Translations under genes and position numbers: made by a program | Shown here: piece by piece, positions 28,446 through 35,965 of the stretch | Numbering within the stretch: position 1 is the first letter of the stretch | Layout of the letters: every line of letters begins with the position of its first letter | Notes under the pieces: generated by a model | Told to the model about the DNA's origin: nothing | Database searches by the model: none | What the model saw: the letters and a program-made list of their open reading frames with translations, nothing else | Origin: Streptomyces zaomyceticus | Lineage (GTDB): Bacteria; Actinomycetota; Actinomycetes; Streptomycetales; Streptomycetaceae | Assembly: GCF_014656215.1 (NCBI RefSeq) | Contig: NZ_BNBZ01000008.1 | Span: forward strand, 186,001 to 250,000 | Length of the DNA stretch: 64,000 bases | Direction: 5' to 3'

Positions 28446-29851
28446 GCGGCCCGATCTTCCTCGAACCCGGCCGGGCCGAGCAGGACACGCTCGCGATCCG
28501 GCTGGCGGCGGTGCCACGCCCCCGCCGCCGGCAGCAGGACGACGCGACGCTCGCCATCCGGCTGCCCCGGAAGGGACCCGACGAGGAGGCGGTCAGCGCG
28601 CTCGCCGCCGAACTCGCCGACCGGATAGGGCCCGCCGTCCATGCCTACGAGGTGGCCGCGCTCCTCGAGGCGGACGGACTGTCGGCCGCCGTGATCCAGG
28701 AACGGTACGGCCACCCCGATCTGTTCTCGCTGGCCTCGGCGCTGTACGAGCGGGTGCCCCGCGCGTTCCCCGAGCCGGCCACGCCCGCCGCCGACCCCTG
28801 GCGGCCCGACACCGTGCGCTGTCTGCTGCGGGGCCTGCTCTTCGCGCTGCCCGCGCTGGCCTATCTGCTCACCGCCCCGCTGTGGCGCGTCGACCGGCAC
28901 GCGCCCGTCCTGATCGTGGCGGGCATCGTCTCCTGGGCATGGGGGCAGGCGCTCGGTCACCGCGCGCATCTGCGGCTGGCGACCGGCCGCCGGGAGGCGA
29001 CGCTCACCCTGCTGACCGGCTCCGTGCTCGGGGCCGTCGTGGCCACGGGCCTCGCCGCCCTGCCCGCCGGAGGCGGCCCGGTCACCGCCGTGGCGGCGGC
29101 CCAGTCGCTCTACCTGGCGGGGGCGGGTGTGCTGCTGGTCCTGGGCCGGGAGCGGCTTCTCCTCGCCGCGCTCAGTCCGCTGATCGCCGGTGCGGCGGTC
29201 CTGCCCTGGTGGGAGCCGGGCACGCTGCTGCGCCTCGCCGTGCCGCTGCTCGCGCTGCTCGCCACGCTCGCCGCCGCCGCACTGGTCCTGGCCTCCGGCC
29301 TCGCCGTCCCGGCCGCCGCCGGTCCGCGGCCGCTGCTGCGCGCGTCCGTGCCGTACGGCCTGTTCGGGCTGGCCGCGGCGGTGCTGGTGATGCTGGAGGG
29401 CCGCCGGGACCCGTACGCGGTCATCGCCCTGACCCTGAGCATGGGCCCGGCGGAGTGGCTCCTCTACCGCTACCGGGGCCGTTCGGTCGCCGCGCTGCAC
29501 GCCAGCGCGACACCCCGGGCCTTCCAGCTCCGCTCCTCGGGCGTCCTCGCCCTCTGTCTGTCCTGCTATCTCCTGCTCCTGCTGCCCGCGGCGCTGTTCA
29601 CCGGCTCCCACGCCTTCGGCCTGCTGTCCCTCGCCGCGGTGCTGTGGACCGCCCTGCTCCTCCAGGCGTTCGGCGTGGCCTGGCCACCGGCCGCGGTCTG
29701 TCTCACCGCCGCCGGTGCCGCGGCGGCCTTCACCTGGCTGGGGCCCTCACCGGGGCACCCGGCGGTGCTGCCGGTGGTCTGCGGGGTGGCCGCGGTCGCA
29801 CTCTGCGCCTGCACCGTCGTGCTCCTGGGCCGGCCGTCACCACACGCCTGA
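28442..29851 (+). CDS. Polytopic membrane protein, candidate polysaccharide exporter (PelG analogue)
   Basis: A 469-residue protein with a soluble N-terminal part (1-120; includes HAYEVAALLEADGLSAAVIQ and YGHPDLFSLASALYE) and then about ten to twelve hydrophobic segments starting at LLRGLLFALPALAYLLTAP. Size and topology match PelG/Wzx-type flippases, and its start overlaps the PelF-like stop, as PelF and PelG are paired in pel operons. I could not see a specific PelG motif, so the exporter role is inferred from context. The soluble N-terminal extension could bind the glycosyltransferase. Confidence 0.65.
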   Translation: MSGPIFLEPGRAEQDTLAIRLAAVPRPRRRQQDDATLAIRLPRKGPDEEAVSALAAELADRIGPAVHAYEVAALLEADGLSAAVIQERYGHPDLFSLASALYERVPRAFPEPATPAADPWRPDTVRCLLRGLLFALPALAYLLTAPLWRVDRHAPVLIVAGIVSWAWGQALGHRAHLRLATGRREATLTLLTGSVLGAVVATGLAALPAGGGPVTAVAAAQSLYLAGAGVLLVLGRERLLLAALSPLIAGAAVLPWWEPGTLLRLAVPLLALLATLAAAALVLASGLAVPAAAGPRPLLRASVPYGLFGLAAAVLVMLEGRRDPYAVIALTLSMGPAEWLLYRYRGRSVAALHASATPRAFQLRSSGVLALCLSCYLLLLLPAALFTGSHAFGLLSLAAVLWTALLLQAFGVAWPPAAVCLTAAGAAAAFTWLGPSPGHPAVLPVVCGVAAVALCACTVVLLGRPSPHA

Positions 29852-30009
29852 CGAGCGGGCGCACGGCGCTTCCCCGCCGGCACCACCGGCAGGACGCCGG
29901 CCGCGGCCGCGACGAATCAGCGCCACCTCACCACCGATCCGCCTCCGAACCACGCACCACGAACCACTACCGAGTCACTGCCGAACCACCGACGAAAGGA
30001 ACCACAGAG

Positions 30010-31011
30010 TTGACCTCCGCACCGCTCGCCGCCGTCACCGGGGCCGAAGGGTTCATCGGCTCGCACCTCACCGAGCTGCTGGTCGCCTCCGGCTACCGGG
30101 TCAGGGCCATGGCCCAGTACAACTCGTTCTCCTCCTACGGCTGGCTGGAGACCCTGTCCCCCGACGTCCTCGACCACGTGGAGATCGTGCTCGGCGACGT
30201 CCGCGACCCCGGCTCCGTGCGCTCCCTGCTCGAAGGAGCGGACTGCGCCTACCACCTCGCCGCGCTCATCGCGATCCCGTACTCGTACCAGGCGCCGCAC
30301 AGTTACGTGGACACCAACGTCACCGGCACCCTCAACGTGCTCGAGGCGGTCCGCGCACTGGGGACGCCCCGGCTGGTGCACACCTCGACCAGTGAGACGT
30401 ACGGCACCGCTCTCACCGTGCCGATCACCGAGGACCACCCCATCAACACCCAGTCGCCGTACGCCGCTTCGAAGGCGGGCGGCGACCGGCTCGCCGACAG
30501 CTACCACGCGAGCTTCGGCACCCCCGTGGTGACGCTGCGCCCCTTCAACACCTTCGGCCCCCGCCAGTCGATGCGGGCCGTCATCCCCACCGTCATCGGG
30601 CAGGTGGCGGCCGGGGAACGCACCCTCACCCTCGGCGATCTGCGCCCCACCCGCGACTTCACGTTCGTCGAGGACACCGCCCGGGCGTTCCTCGCGGTGG
30701 GCACGGCGGCGGCGGAGCACGTCGTCGGCCGCACCTTCAACGCCGGGACGGGCGGGGAGATCTCCGTCGGCGACCTGGTCGCCCTGATCGGCAAGGTCAT
30801 GGACGCGCCGCTCGACGTCCGCGAGGACCCCGAGCGCCTGCGGCCCGCCAACTCCGAGGTGATGCGGCTCGTCGCCGACGCGTCCCGGCTGACCGCGGCG
30901 ACGGGCTGGCGTCCGGGCCGCTCCCTGGAGGAGGGCCTCGCGCGGACCGCCGAGTGGTTCGTCGACCCCGCGCATCTGGCCCGGTACAAGACCGGCATCT
31001 ACAACATCTGA
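30010..31011 (+). CDS. legB-like: LegB-like NAD-dependent nucleotide-sugar 4,6-dehydratase
   Basis: A 333-residue extended SDR. The Rossmann motif is VTGAEGFIGSHL; the active site is HTSTSETYGTA (Thr-Ser-Glu dyad of dehydratases) with YAASK carrying the catalytic Tyr/Lys; TLRPFNTFGPRQS and the end ARYKTGIYNI match LegB/UDP-GlcNAc 4,6-dehydratases. It would yield a 4-keto-6-deoxy aminosugar nucleotide. The only good start is TTG at 30010 with AAAGGA 8 bases upstream; the frame upstream has no ribosome site and overlaps the membrane gene. The gap to the previous gene is 158 bases. A plain C4-epimerase cannot be fully excluded. Confidence 0.85.
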   Translation: MTSAPLAAVTGAEGFIGSHLTELLVASGYRVRAMAQYNSFSSYGWLETLSPDVLDHVEIVLGDVRDPGSVRSLLEGADCAYHLAALIAIPYSYQAPHSYVDTNVTGTLNVLEAVRALGTPRLVHTSTSETYGTALTVPITEDHPINTQSPYAASKAGGDRLADSYHASFGTPVVTLRPFNTFGPRQSMRAVIPTVIGQVAAGERTLTLGDLRPTRDFTFVEDTARAFLAVGTAAAEHVVGRTFNAGTGGEISVGDLVALIGKVMDAPLDVREDPERLRPANSEVMRLVADASRLTAATGWRPGRSLEEGLARTAEWFVDPAHLARYKTGIYNI

Positions 31012-31043
31012 CCCACCCGGCACGTCCCCGCAGGAGGTTTGCC

Positions 31044-31757
31044 ATGCACGCTGTGATCCTGGCCGGTGGAAAGGGCGTCCGGCTGCGGCCGTACACCACC
31101 GCGCTGCCCAAACCGCTCGTCCCGATAGGCGACGAGCACGCCATCCTGGAAATCGTGCTGCGCCAGCTGTCCCAGTCCGGCTTCACCCACTGCACCCTCG
31201 CCATCGGCCACCTCGGCGAGATCATCCGCGCCTACGTCGGCGACGGGTCGCAGTGGGGCATGAGCATCGACTACGCCACCGAGGAGAGCCCGCTCGGCAC
31301 CATGGGCCCGCTCCTCAATCTGCGCGACCGGCTGCCGGAGCACTTCCTGGTGATGAACGGCGACGTGCTCACCGACCTCGACTACGCCGACGTCCTGCGC
31401 CGGCACGAGTTCTCGGCCGCGCCCCTGACCATCGCCACGTACGCCCGCAAGGTGCACATCGACTTCGGCGTGCTGACCACCGATGCCAGCCGGGTGGTCG
31501 CCTTCACCGAGAAGCCGAGCATCGACTACCGGGTGTCCATGGGGGTCTACGGTGTCTCCCGGAGCACGCTCGACGCCTACACGCCCGGGCTTCCGCTCGG
31601 CTTCGACGAGCTGGTCCTCGACCTGCTCGCCGCCGAGACTCCCCCGCACGCCTACGAGTTCGACGGCTACTGGCTGGACATCGGGCGCCCCGACGACTAC
31701 GACCGGGCCAACGCGGAGTTCACCAGCCGCAAGTCCCTTCTGCTCAAAGGAGCCTGA
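31044..31757 (+). CDS. Sugar-1-phosphate nucleotidyltransferase
   Basis: A 237-residue NTP transferase. The nucleotide loop is VILAGGKGVRLRPYTTALPKPLVPIGD; metal-binding Asp is in LVMNGDVLTDLDY; substrate contacts include FTEKPSIDYRVSMGVYGVS and YWLDIGRPDDYDRANAEF (sequences quoted in part). It activates a sugar phosphate with a nucleoside triphosphate (mannose-1-P guanylyltransferase or RmlA/LegF-like; base not predictable). It lacks the C-terminal beta-helix of acetyltransferase fusions. AGGAGG lies 6 bases upstream of the ATG, and the next gene begins 6 bases after its stop. Confidence 0.9.
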   Translation: MHAVILAGGKGVRLRPYTTALPKPLVPIGDEHAILEIVLRQLSQSGFTHCTLAIGHLGEIIRAYVGDGSQWGMSIDYATEESPLGTMGPLLNLRDRLPEHFLVMNGDVLTDLDYADVLRRHEFSAAPLTIATYARKVHIDFGVLTTDASRVVAFTEKPSIDYRVSMGVYGVSRSTLDAYTPGLPLGFDELVLDLLAAETPPHAYEFDGYWLDIGRPDDYDRANAEFTSRKSLLLKGA

Positions 31758-31763
31758 GCACCG

Positions 31764-32738
31764 ATGCGGATCCTCGTCCTGGGCGCCGGCGGATATCTGG
31801 GCGGCCATGTGACCGAGCGGCTGCGTGCCCTGCCGGACACGCACCTGCTCGTCGGCGGCCGCTCCCCGGCGGCCGACGTCACCGTCGACCTCGCCTCCGA
31901 CAGCCCGTACGAGCTGGCCAGGGCGCTGGCGAAGGCCGCGCCCGACGCCGTCGTCAACTGCGCGGGCGCCGTCGGGGGTGACGCCGTCACGCTCACGGAG
32001 GTGAACGCGCGCGGGCCCGCGGTGCTGTGCGCGGCCCTGCGCGAGGCGGCGCCCTCGGCCCGGCTGGTCCACCTGGGCTCGGCGGCGGAGTACGGCCCCG
32101 GCACGATCGGCCGACGGGTGACGGAGTCGGAGACACCGGGCCCGGCCGGACTGTACGGCGCGACCAAGCTGGCGGGCACGCTCGCGGTGAGCGCGTCGGG
32201 ACTGGACGCGGTGGTCCTGAGGGTGGGCAATCCCGTGGGCGCCGGGGCGCCGCCCACGGCCCTGCCCGGCCGGGTCACCGCGCTGCTCGCCGAGGCGGAG
32301 TCCGAGGAGGCGGGTGCCGGCGCGGGCGGTGACGCGTACGGGTCCGGTGACGGACCGGGTGCCGCCGAGCTGCGGCTCGGTGACCTGTCCGCGTACCGCG
32401 ACTTCGTGGACGCGCGGGACGTGGCACGGGCGGTGGAACTGGCGGCCGTCACGCCGGGACCCCTGCCGCCCGTCCTCAACGTCGGCGGCGGCGAGGCCCT
32501 GCCGGTGCGCGAGCTGGTGCGCAGACTCGCCGACGTCGCGGGGTTCCGCGGGCGGATCGTCGAGGCGGACGGGGCCGGATCGGCCCGGTCCGCCCAGGTG
32601 TCGTGGCAGTGCTCCGACATCACCGCCGCCCGTCTCGCCCTCGGCTGGCGGCCGGTCCACTCCCTCGACGCGTCGCTCGACGCGCTGTGGTCGTCGCGGA
32701 CCCACACCCGCGCACCCGACCGGGTGGCGGCGCCGTGA
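31764..32738 (+). CDS. NAD(P)-dependent sugar epimerase/reductase (RmlD-like SDR)
   Basis: A 324-residue SDR starting MRILVLGAGGYLGGHVTERL. The sequence has DAVVNCAGAVGGDAVTLTEVN, LGSAAEYGPGTIG with Ser at the catalytic position, and LYGATKLAG giving the YxxxK pair, then VLRVGNPVGAG and YRDFVDARDVARAVELA. It fits nucleotide-sugar epimerases/reductases and would act on the product of the two upstream enzymes. A Gly/Ala-rich insertion (about residues 180-200) is unusual. The stop overlaps the GTG of the spherulin-4-like gene (GTGA). Confidence 0.85.
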   Translation: MRILVLGAGGYLGGHVTERLRALPDTHLLVGGRSPAADVTVDLASDSPYELARALAKAAPDAVVNCAGAVGGDAVTLTEVNARGPAVLCAALREAAPSARLVHLGSAAEYGPGTIGRRVTESETPGPAGLYGATKLAGTLAVSASGLDAVVLRVGNPVGAGAPPTALPGRVTALLAEAESEEAGAGAGGDAYGSGDGPGAAELRLGDLSAYRDFVDARDVARAVELAAVTPGPLPPVLNVGGGEALPVRELVRRLADVAGFRGRIVEADGAGSARSAQVSWQCSDITAARLALGWRPVHSLDASLDALWSSRTHTRAPDRVAAP

Positions 32739-33397
32739 GCCTGCTGATCCCGTTGTACGTCCATCCGGCGGAGGATCCGGACGCGTGGCACCGGCTGATC
32801 GCCCGTGCCGCGCGTACGTACGCCGTCGTGCTCAACCCCGCGAGCGGCCCGGGTGACGCGCCGGATCCGGCGTTCGCCTCCGCCGCCCGCGCCCTGCGGT
32901 CGGCGGGGGCCCGGCTGCTCGGCTACGTGGACACGGACTACGGCATGCGCGACGCGGAGCGGATCACCGCGGAGGCGCTCCGGCACCAGGAGTGGTACGG
33001 GGTGGACGGCTGCTTCCTCGACCGGACGACGGCGGGGCGGGACGGTCTGGCGGACTGCAGGCGCCTGGTGCGTTCGCTCCGCAGGGCGGGCGTCTCCCCG
33101 GTGGTCCTCAACCCGGGTGTCCACCCCGACCCCGGCTATGCGCGACTCGCCGACCTGACGGTCACCTTCGAGGGCCACTGGTCCTCGTACGTGTCGGCCT
33201 TCACCCGCCCGTCCTGGGCGGCGCGCCTGGCACCCGAACGGATCTGCCACCTCGTGTACGGGGTTCCCGGCCCGCTCGTCCCGCTCGCCGTGCGCACCGC
33301 GCGGGAGCGGGGCGCGGGGGTGTGCGGCCCGGTGACGGGGGAACCCCCCAACCCCTGGGCGGGGCTGACCCCGGCGCTGGTGGAGGCGGACCGGTGA
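32735..33397 (+). CDS. Spherulin-4 family protein (GH135-like)
   Basis: A 220-residue TIM-barrel-like protein without a signal peptide. It carries spherulation-specific family 4 landmarks: LLIPLYVHP at the start, VVLNPASGPG, LLGYVDTDYG, WYGVDGCFLDRTTAG and LTVTFEGHWSSY. Sph3, the fungal member (GH135), cleaves N-acetylated galactosaminogalactan. In Sph3 the active-site strand ends in Asp-Glu; here it reads FLDR, so one acidic residue may be missing (comparison from recall). Having no signal peptide is odd for a secreted hydrolase. GTG start, 4-base overlaps on both sides. Confidence 0.8.
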   Translation: MSLLIPLYVHPAEDPDAWHRLIARAARTYAVVLNPASGPGDAPDPAFASAARALRSAGARLLGYVDTDYGMRDAERITAEALRHQEWYGVDGCFLDRTTAGRDGLADCRRLVRSLRRAGVSPVVLNPGVHPDPGYARLADLTVTFEGHWSSYVSAFTRPSWAARLAPERICHLVYGVPGPLVPLAVRTARERGAGVCGPVTGEPPNPWAGLTPALVEADR

Positions 33398-34386
33398 GGC
33401 GGTCACGGGCGGCGGCCCCGGTGGCCGTACTCCTGCTGTTGGCCGTCCTCGCCGCCTGCTCCGGCGCCCCCGACCGGCCGGCGGAGCACGCGGCCGGTCG
33501 GCCGCCCGGGCCGACGGCGGGCCCCCCGACCGGCCCGAGCTCCGGACCGGGCTCGGGCCCGGCGACCGTTTCCCCCTCCGGCCCCTCGAAGGGCGCCACG
33601 ACCGGACCTCCCGGCGGCGCCACGACCCACCCCACCGGCCGGCCGACCGGCCGCCCTCCCACCGGCTCCGCGAGCCGCCCCGCGCCCACGCGATGGCAGC
33701 CGCGTCCCGGAGTTGCCTGGCAGTGGCAGCTCGACGGCAAGGTCGACCCGTCCGTCGACGTCCCGGTGTACGACATCGACGGATTCGAGAACAGCGCCGC
33801 CGACGTGGCGCGGCTGCACCGGGACGGCCGCAAGGTGATCTGTTACATCAACGTCGGGGCCTGGGAGGACTACCGCCCCGACCGGGACGCCTTCCCGCGC
33901 TCCGTCCTGGGCGGGCCCAACGGCTGGCACGGCGAACGCTGGCTGGACATCCGCCGCGTCCCGGTCCTCCGGCCCCTCATGGAACGGCGCTTCGACATGT
34001 GCCGCGACAAGGGATTCGACGCGGTGGAGCCGGACCTGATGGAGGGGTACGCCAACGACACCGGCTTCCCGCTGACGGCGGACGACCAGCTCCGCTACAA
34101 CCGCATGATCGCGGAGATCGCCCACGAGCGCGGTCTCGCCGTCGGCCTCAAGAACGACCTCGCCCAGATCCCCCGGCTCGTCCACCACTTCGACTTCGCG
34201 GTCAACGAGGAGTGCGCGGAGTTCGACGAGTGCGCGCTGCTCGCCCCCTTCGTCGCCGCGGGCAAGGCGGTGTTCCACGTGGAGTACTCGGAGCCCACGA
34301 CCGGGTTCTGCCCCGAGGCCCGAGCCCTGCGGCTGTCGTCGATGCTGAAGAATCCGGAGCTGGACGTGTGGCGCAGACCCTGCTGA
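33394..34386 (+). CDS. Lipoprotein with GH114 (endo-alpha-1,4-galactosaminidase-like) domain
   Basis: A 330-residue protein. The N-terminus VRRSRAAAPVAVLLLLAVLAAC is a lipoprotein signal (lipobox LAAC, Cys at about 22), followed by a Gly/Pro/Thr-rich spacer to residue 105. The catalytic domain shows VPVYDIDGFENSA, KVICYINVGAWEDYRPD, WLDIRRVPVLRPLM, FDAVEPDLMEGYAND and GLAVGLKNDLAQIP, the GH114 pattern; Asp in YDIDG and Glu in VEPD are likely catalytic. GH114 enzymes cut alpha-1,4-galactosamine polymers, and the PelA hydrolase domain belongs to this class. It would act on the outer face of the membrane. Confidence 0.88.
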   Translation: MRRSRAAAPVAVLLLLAVLAACSGAPDRPAEHAAGRPPGPTAGPPTGPSSGPGSGPATVSPSGPSKGATTGPPGGATTHPTGRPTGRPPTGSASRPAPTRWQPRPGVAWQWQLDGKVDPSVDVPVYDIDGFENSAADVARLHRDGRKVICYINVGAWEDYRPDRDAFPRSVLGGPNGWHGERWLDIRRVPVLRPLMERRFDMCRDKGFDAVEPDLMEGYANDTGFPLTADDQLRYNRMIAEIAHERGLAVGLKNDLAQIPRLVHHFDFAVNEECAEFDECALLAPFVAAGKAVFHVEYSEPTTGFCPEARALRLSSMLKNPELDVWRRPC

Positions 34387-34411
34387 CCCCGCTGACCTCC
34401 GAGGAGCTTCC

Positions 34412-34981
34412 GTGATCACCTGGCGTCGGGTCACCGAGGACGACTTTCCGCTGCTCCGGCGGTGGCTGTCCCGGCCGCATGTCGCGCGCTGGTGGAACCA
34501 CGAGACGGACGCGGCCGCCGTGGCCCGCGACTTCGGCCCGGTCGCCCGCGGCGAGGAACCCGCGGAGGACTGGATCGCGCTGCTGGACGGCGTACCTCTG
34601 GGGCTCGTCCAGCGGTGCCTCTGGGACGACTATCCGGAGTACCTGGCGGAGCTGGCGTCGGTGACGGAGGTCCCTCGGGGCGCGGCGACGATCGACTATC
34701 TGATCGGCGATCCGGAGTTCACCGGCCGGGGTGTCGGGCCACGGGTGATCGGCGCCATGATCGAGCGCACCTGGCTCGACCACCCGGGTACCCCGTCGGT
34801 CCTCGTCCCGGTGGTGGCCGCCAACCGGGCGTCGTGGCGGGCGCTGGAGAAGGCGGGCCTGGTGCGGGTCGCCGAGGGCGAGATGGAGCCGGACAACCCG
34901 ATCGACGATCGCCTGCACTACGTCTACCGGATCGACCGGCCCCCGGTGGGCGGCGCGACGCCGCATCCGCCCACCGGCTGA
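34412..34981 (+). CDS. GNAT acetyltransferase, AAC(6')-like
   Basis: A 189-residue N-acetyltransferase of the RimJ/AAC(6') type. WRRVTEDDFPLLRRWLSRPHVARWW opens the fold (in part), IDYLIGDPEFTGRGVGPRVIGAM is the acetyl-CoA-binding strand and loop, and PVVAANRASWRALEKAGL is the last helix. It starts 25 bases after the GH114 gene with a GAGGAG site, so it may be the last gene of the operon and could acetylate an aminosugar precursor; it is equally consistent with an aminoglycoside- or siderophore-type acetyltransferase. Confidence 0.85.
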   Translation: MITWRRVTEDDFPLLRRWLSRPHVARWWNHETDAAAVARDFGPVARGEEPAEDWIALLDGVPLGLVQRCLWDDYPEYLAELASVTEVPRGAATIDYLIGDPEFTGRGVGPRVIGAMIERTWLDHPGTPSVLVPVVAANRASWRALEKAGLVRVAEGEMEPDNPIDDRLHYVYRIDRPPVGGATPHPPTG

Positions 34982-35003
34982 GCACGAAGCCGGCCCCTCA
35001 CGG

Positions 35004-35052
35004 CGGCCGGGGTACGACGCCGTCCCTTCTCACCGGCCGGGGTACGACGCCG
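35004..35052. repeat. 19-bp direct repeat, two copies
   Basis: CGGCCGGGGTACGACGCCG occurs at 35004-35022 and again at 35034-35052, offset by 30 bases, in the gap between two convergent genes. The origin is probably a local duplication; no coding role. Confidence 0.7.
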
Positions 35053-35093
35053 GTCCCGCCCGCGGGCCGATGCGTGACGGCGCTTCCGTACGC

Positions 35094-35786
35094 CTACAGG
35101 CTGAGCGCGTCCTCGGCGTTCGTCATCCAGGCGGTCACGGAGTTCTTGCCGGACGCCACGTACAGCCCGGGGGTGGATGCCTTGAGCGGCTTCTGCTCCA
35201 GGTCGGACTCGGTGTTCATCGTCATCGCGATCGAGTGCACCGTCGAGCCCGTGCCGTCCTTGATGCCGCCCATCAGTCCCGCGTAGGCCGACTGGCCCGG
35301 CGCGAGCCTGATCGCGTCCTCGATGCCGGGGGCCGGGCCCCGCTCGACGGCCTGCCCGTCGAGGTCGCCGAAGGTGACGACCGGGTGTCCCAGCGCCCTG
35401 CACGGCTTGCTGCCCTTGTTGGTGATCTTCAACAGATAGCTGCTGGTCGTGGGCTCGGCCAGGGTGGCGGTGAAGGTCAGGTCGAACGTGCTGCACGGGA
35501 ACACGTCGTAGTCCGGGTCGGTCGACGAGCCGCCGCCCCCGGGCGCTCCCGTGTCCGGCGTGGCCGACGGCTTCGCCGGCTTCGAGGGAGCCGGGGTCTT
35601 CGCCGGGGGCGTCGGCGTCGCGGTCTTCGCCGGCGTCGCGGTCTTGGTCGGCGTGGCGGTCTTGGTCGGGGCCGTCGGCGGCGCCTCGGGGCCGCCCGCC
35701 GCACCGTCCTCGGTGGGCCCACAGGCGGTCAGGGCGAGCGCGGACACGGCGACGAGAACGGCGGCGGCTCTGCGAACGGTGCTCAT
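35094..35786 (-). CDS. DUF4232 lipoprotein
   Basis: A 230-residue lipoprotein. Signal MSTVRRAAAVLVAVSALALTAC with the lipobox LTAC (Cys22), then a Thr/Pro/Lys/Ala linker with TPTKTATP-type repeats to residue 75, and a beta-sandwich domain: TFDLTFTATLAE, YLLKITNKGSKPCRALGHPVV, LAPGQSAYAGLM, ending in VTAWMTNAEDALSL. The conserved Cys pair (FPCSTF and KPCRA) is typical of DUF4232 domains. Function unknown; it is anchored to the outer membrane face and spaced into the wall by the linker. Confidence 0.85.
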   Translation of the reverse strand: MSTVRRAAAVLVAVSALALTACGPTEDGAAGGPEAPPTAPTKTATPTKTATPAKTATPTPPAKTPAPSKPAKPSATPDTGAPGGGGSSTDPDYDVFPCSTFDLTFTATLAEPTTSSYLLKITNKGSKPCRALGHPVVTFGDLDGQAVERGPAPGIEDAIRLAPGQSAYAGLMGGIKDGTGSTVHSIAMTMNTESDLEQKPLKASTPGLYVASGKNSVTAWMTNAEDALSL

Positions 35787-35965
35787 GACGGTGTCCCCCG
35801 ATGGTGATGCGCGACCTGACGCGCTGCCGAGCTGAGTGGAGTTCCAGCGTGCCGGGGAAACTTCACGGCTTGGTGACGATGTCTTGCCGAAATCACCACG
35901 GTCATGCGCGCGCCATGGCCCGCTCGACGCCGCCCCGGCCGGGCGGGGCCGGGCGGTTCACCGCC

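Noticed and set aside
28393-31011. An 872-codon frame ending with the LegB-like protein, considered as a fusion
   Set aside because: Its first 540 codons overlap the membrane protein gene in another frame and have no recognisable domain; a TTG at 30010 with a good ribosome site starts the real gene.
24705-34981. Operon considered as an antibiotic biosynthetic cluster
   Set aside because: No polyketide, nonribosomal peptide, terpene or peptide-tailoring enzymes are present; the enzymes are those of a polysaccharide.
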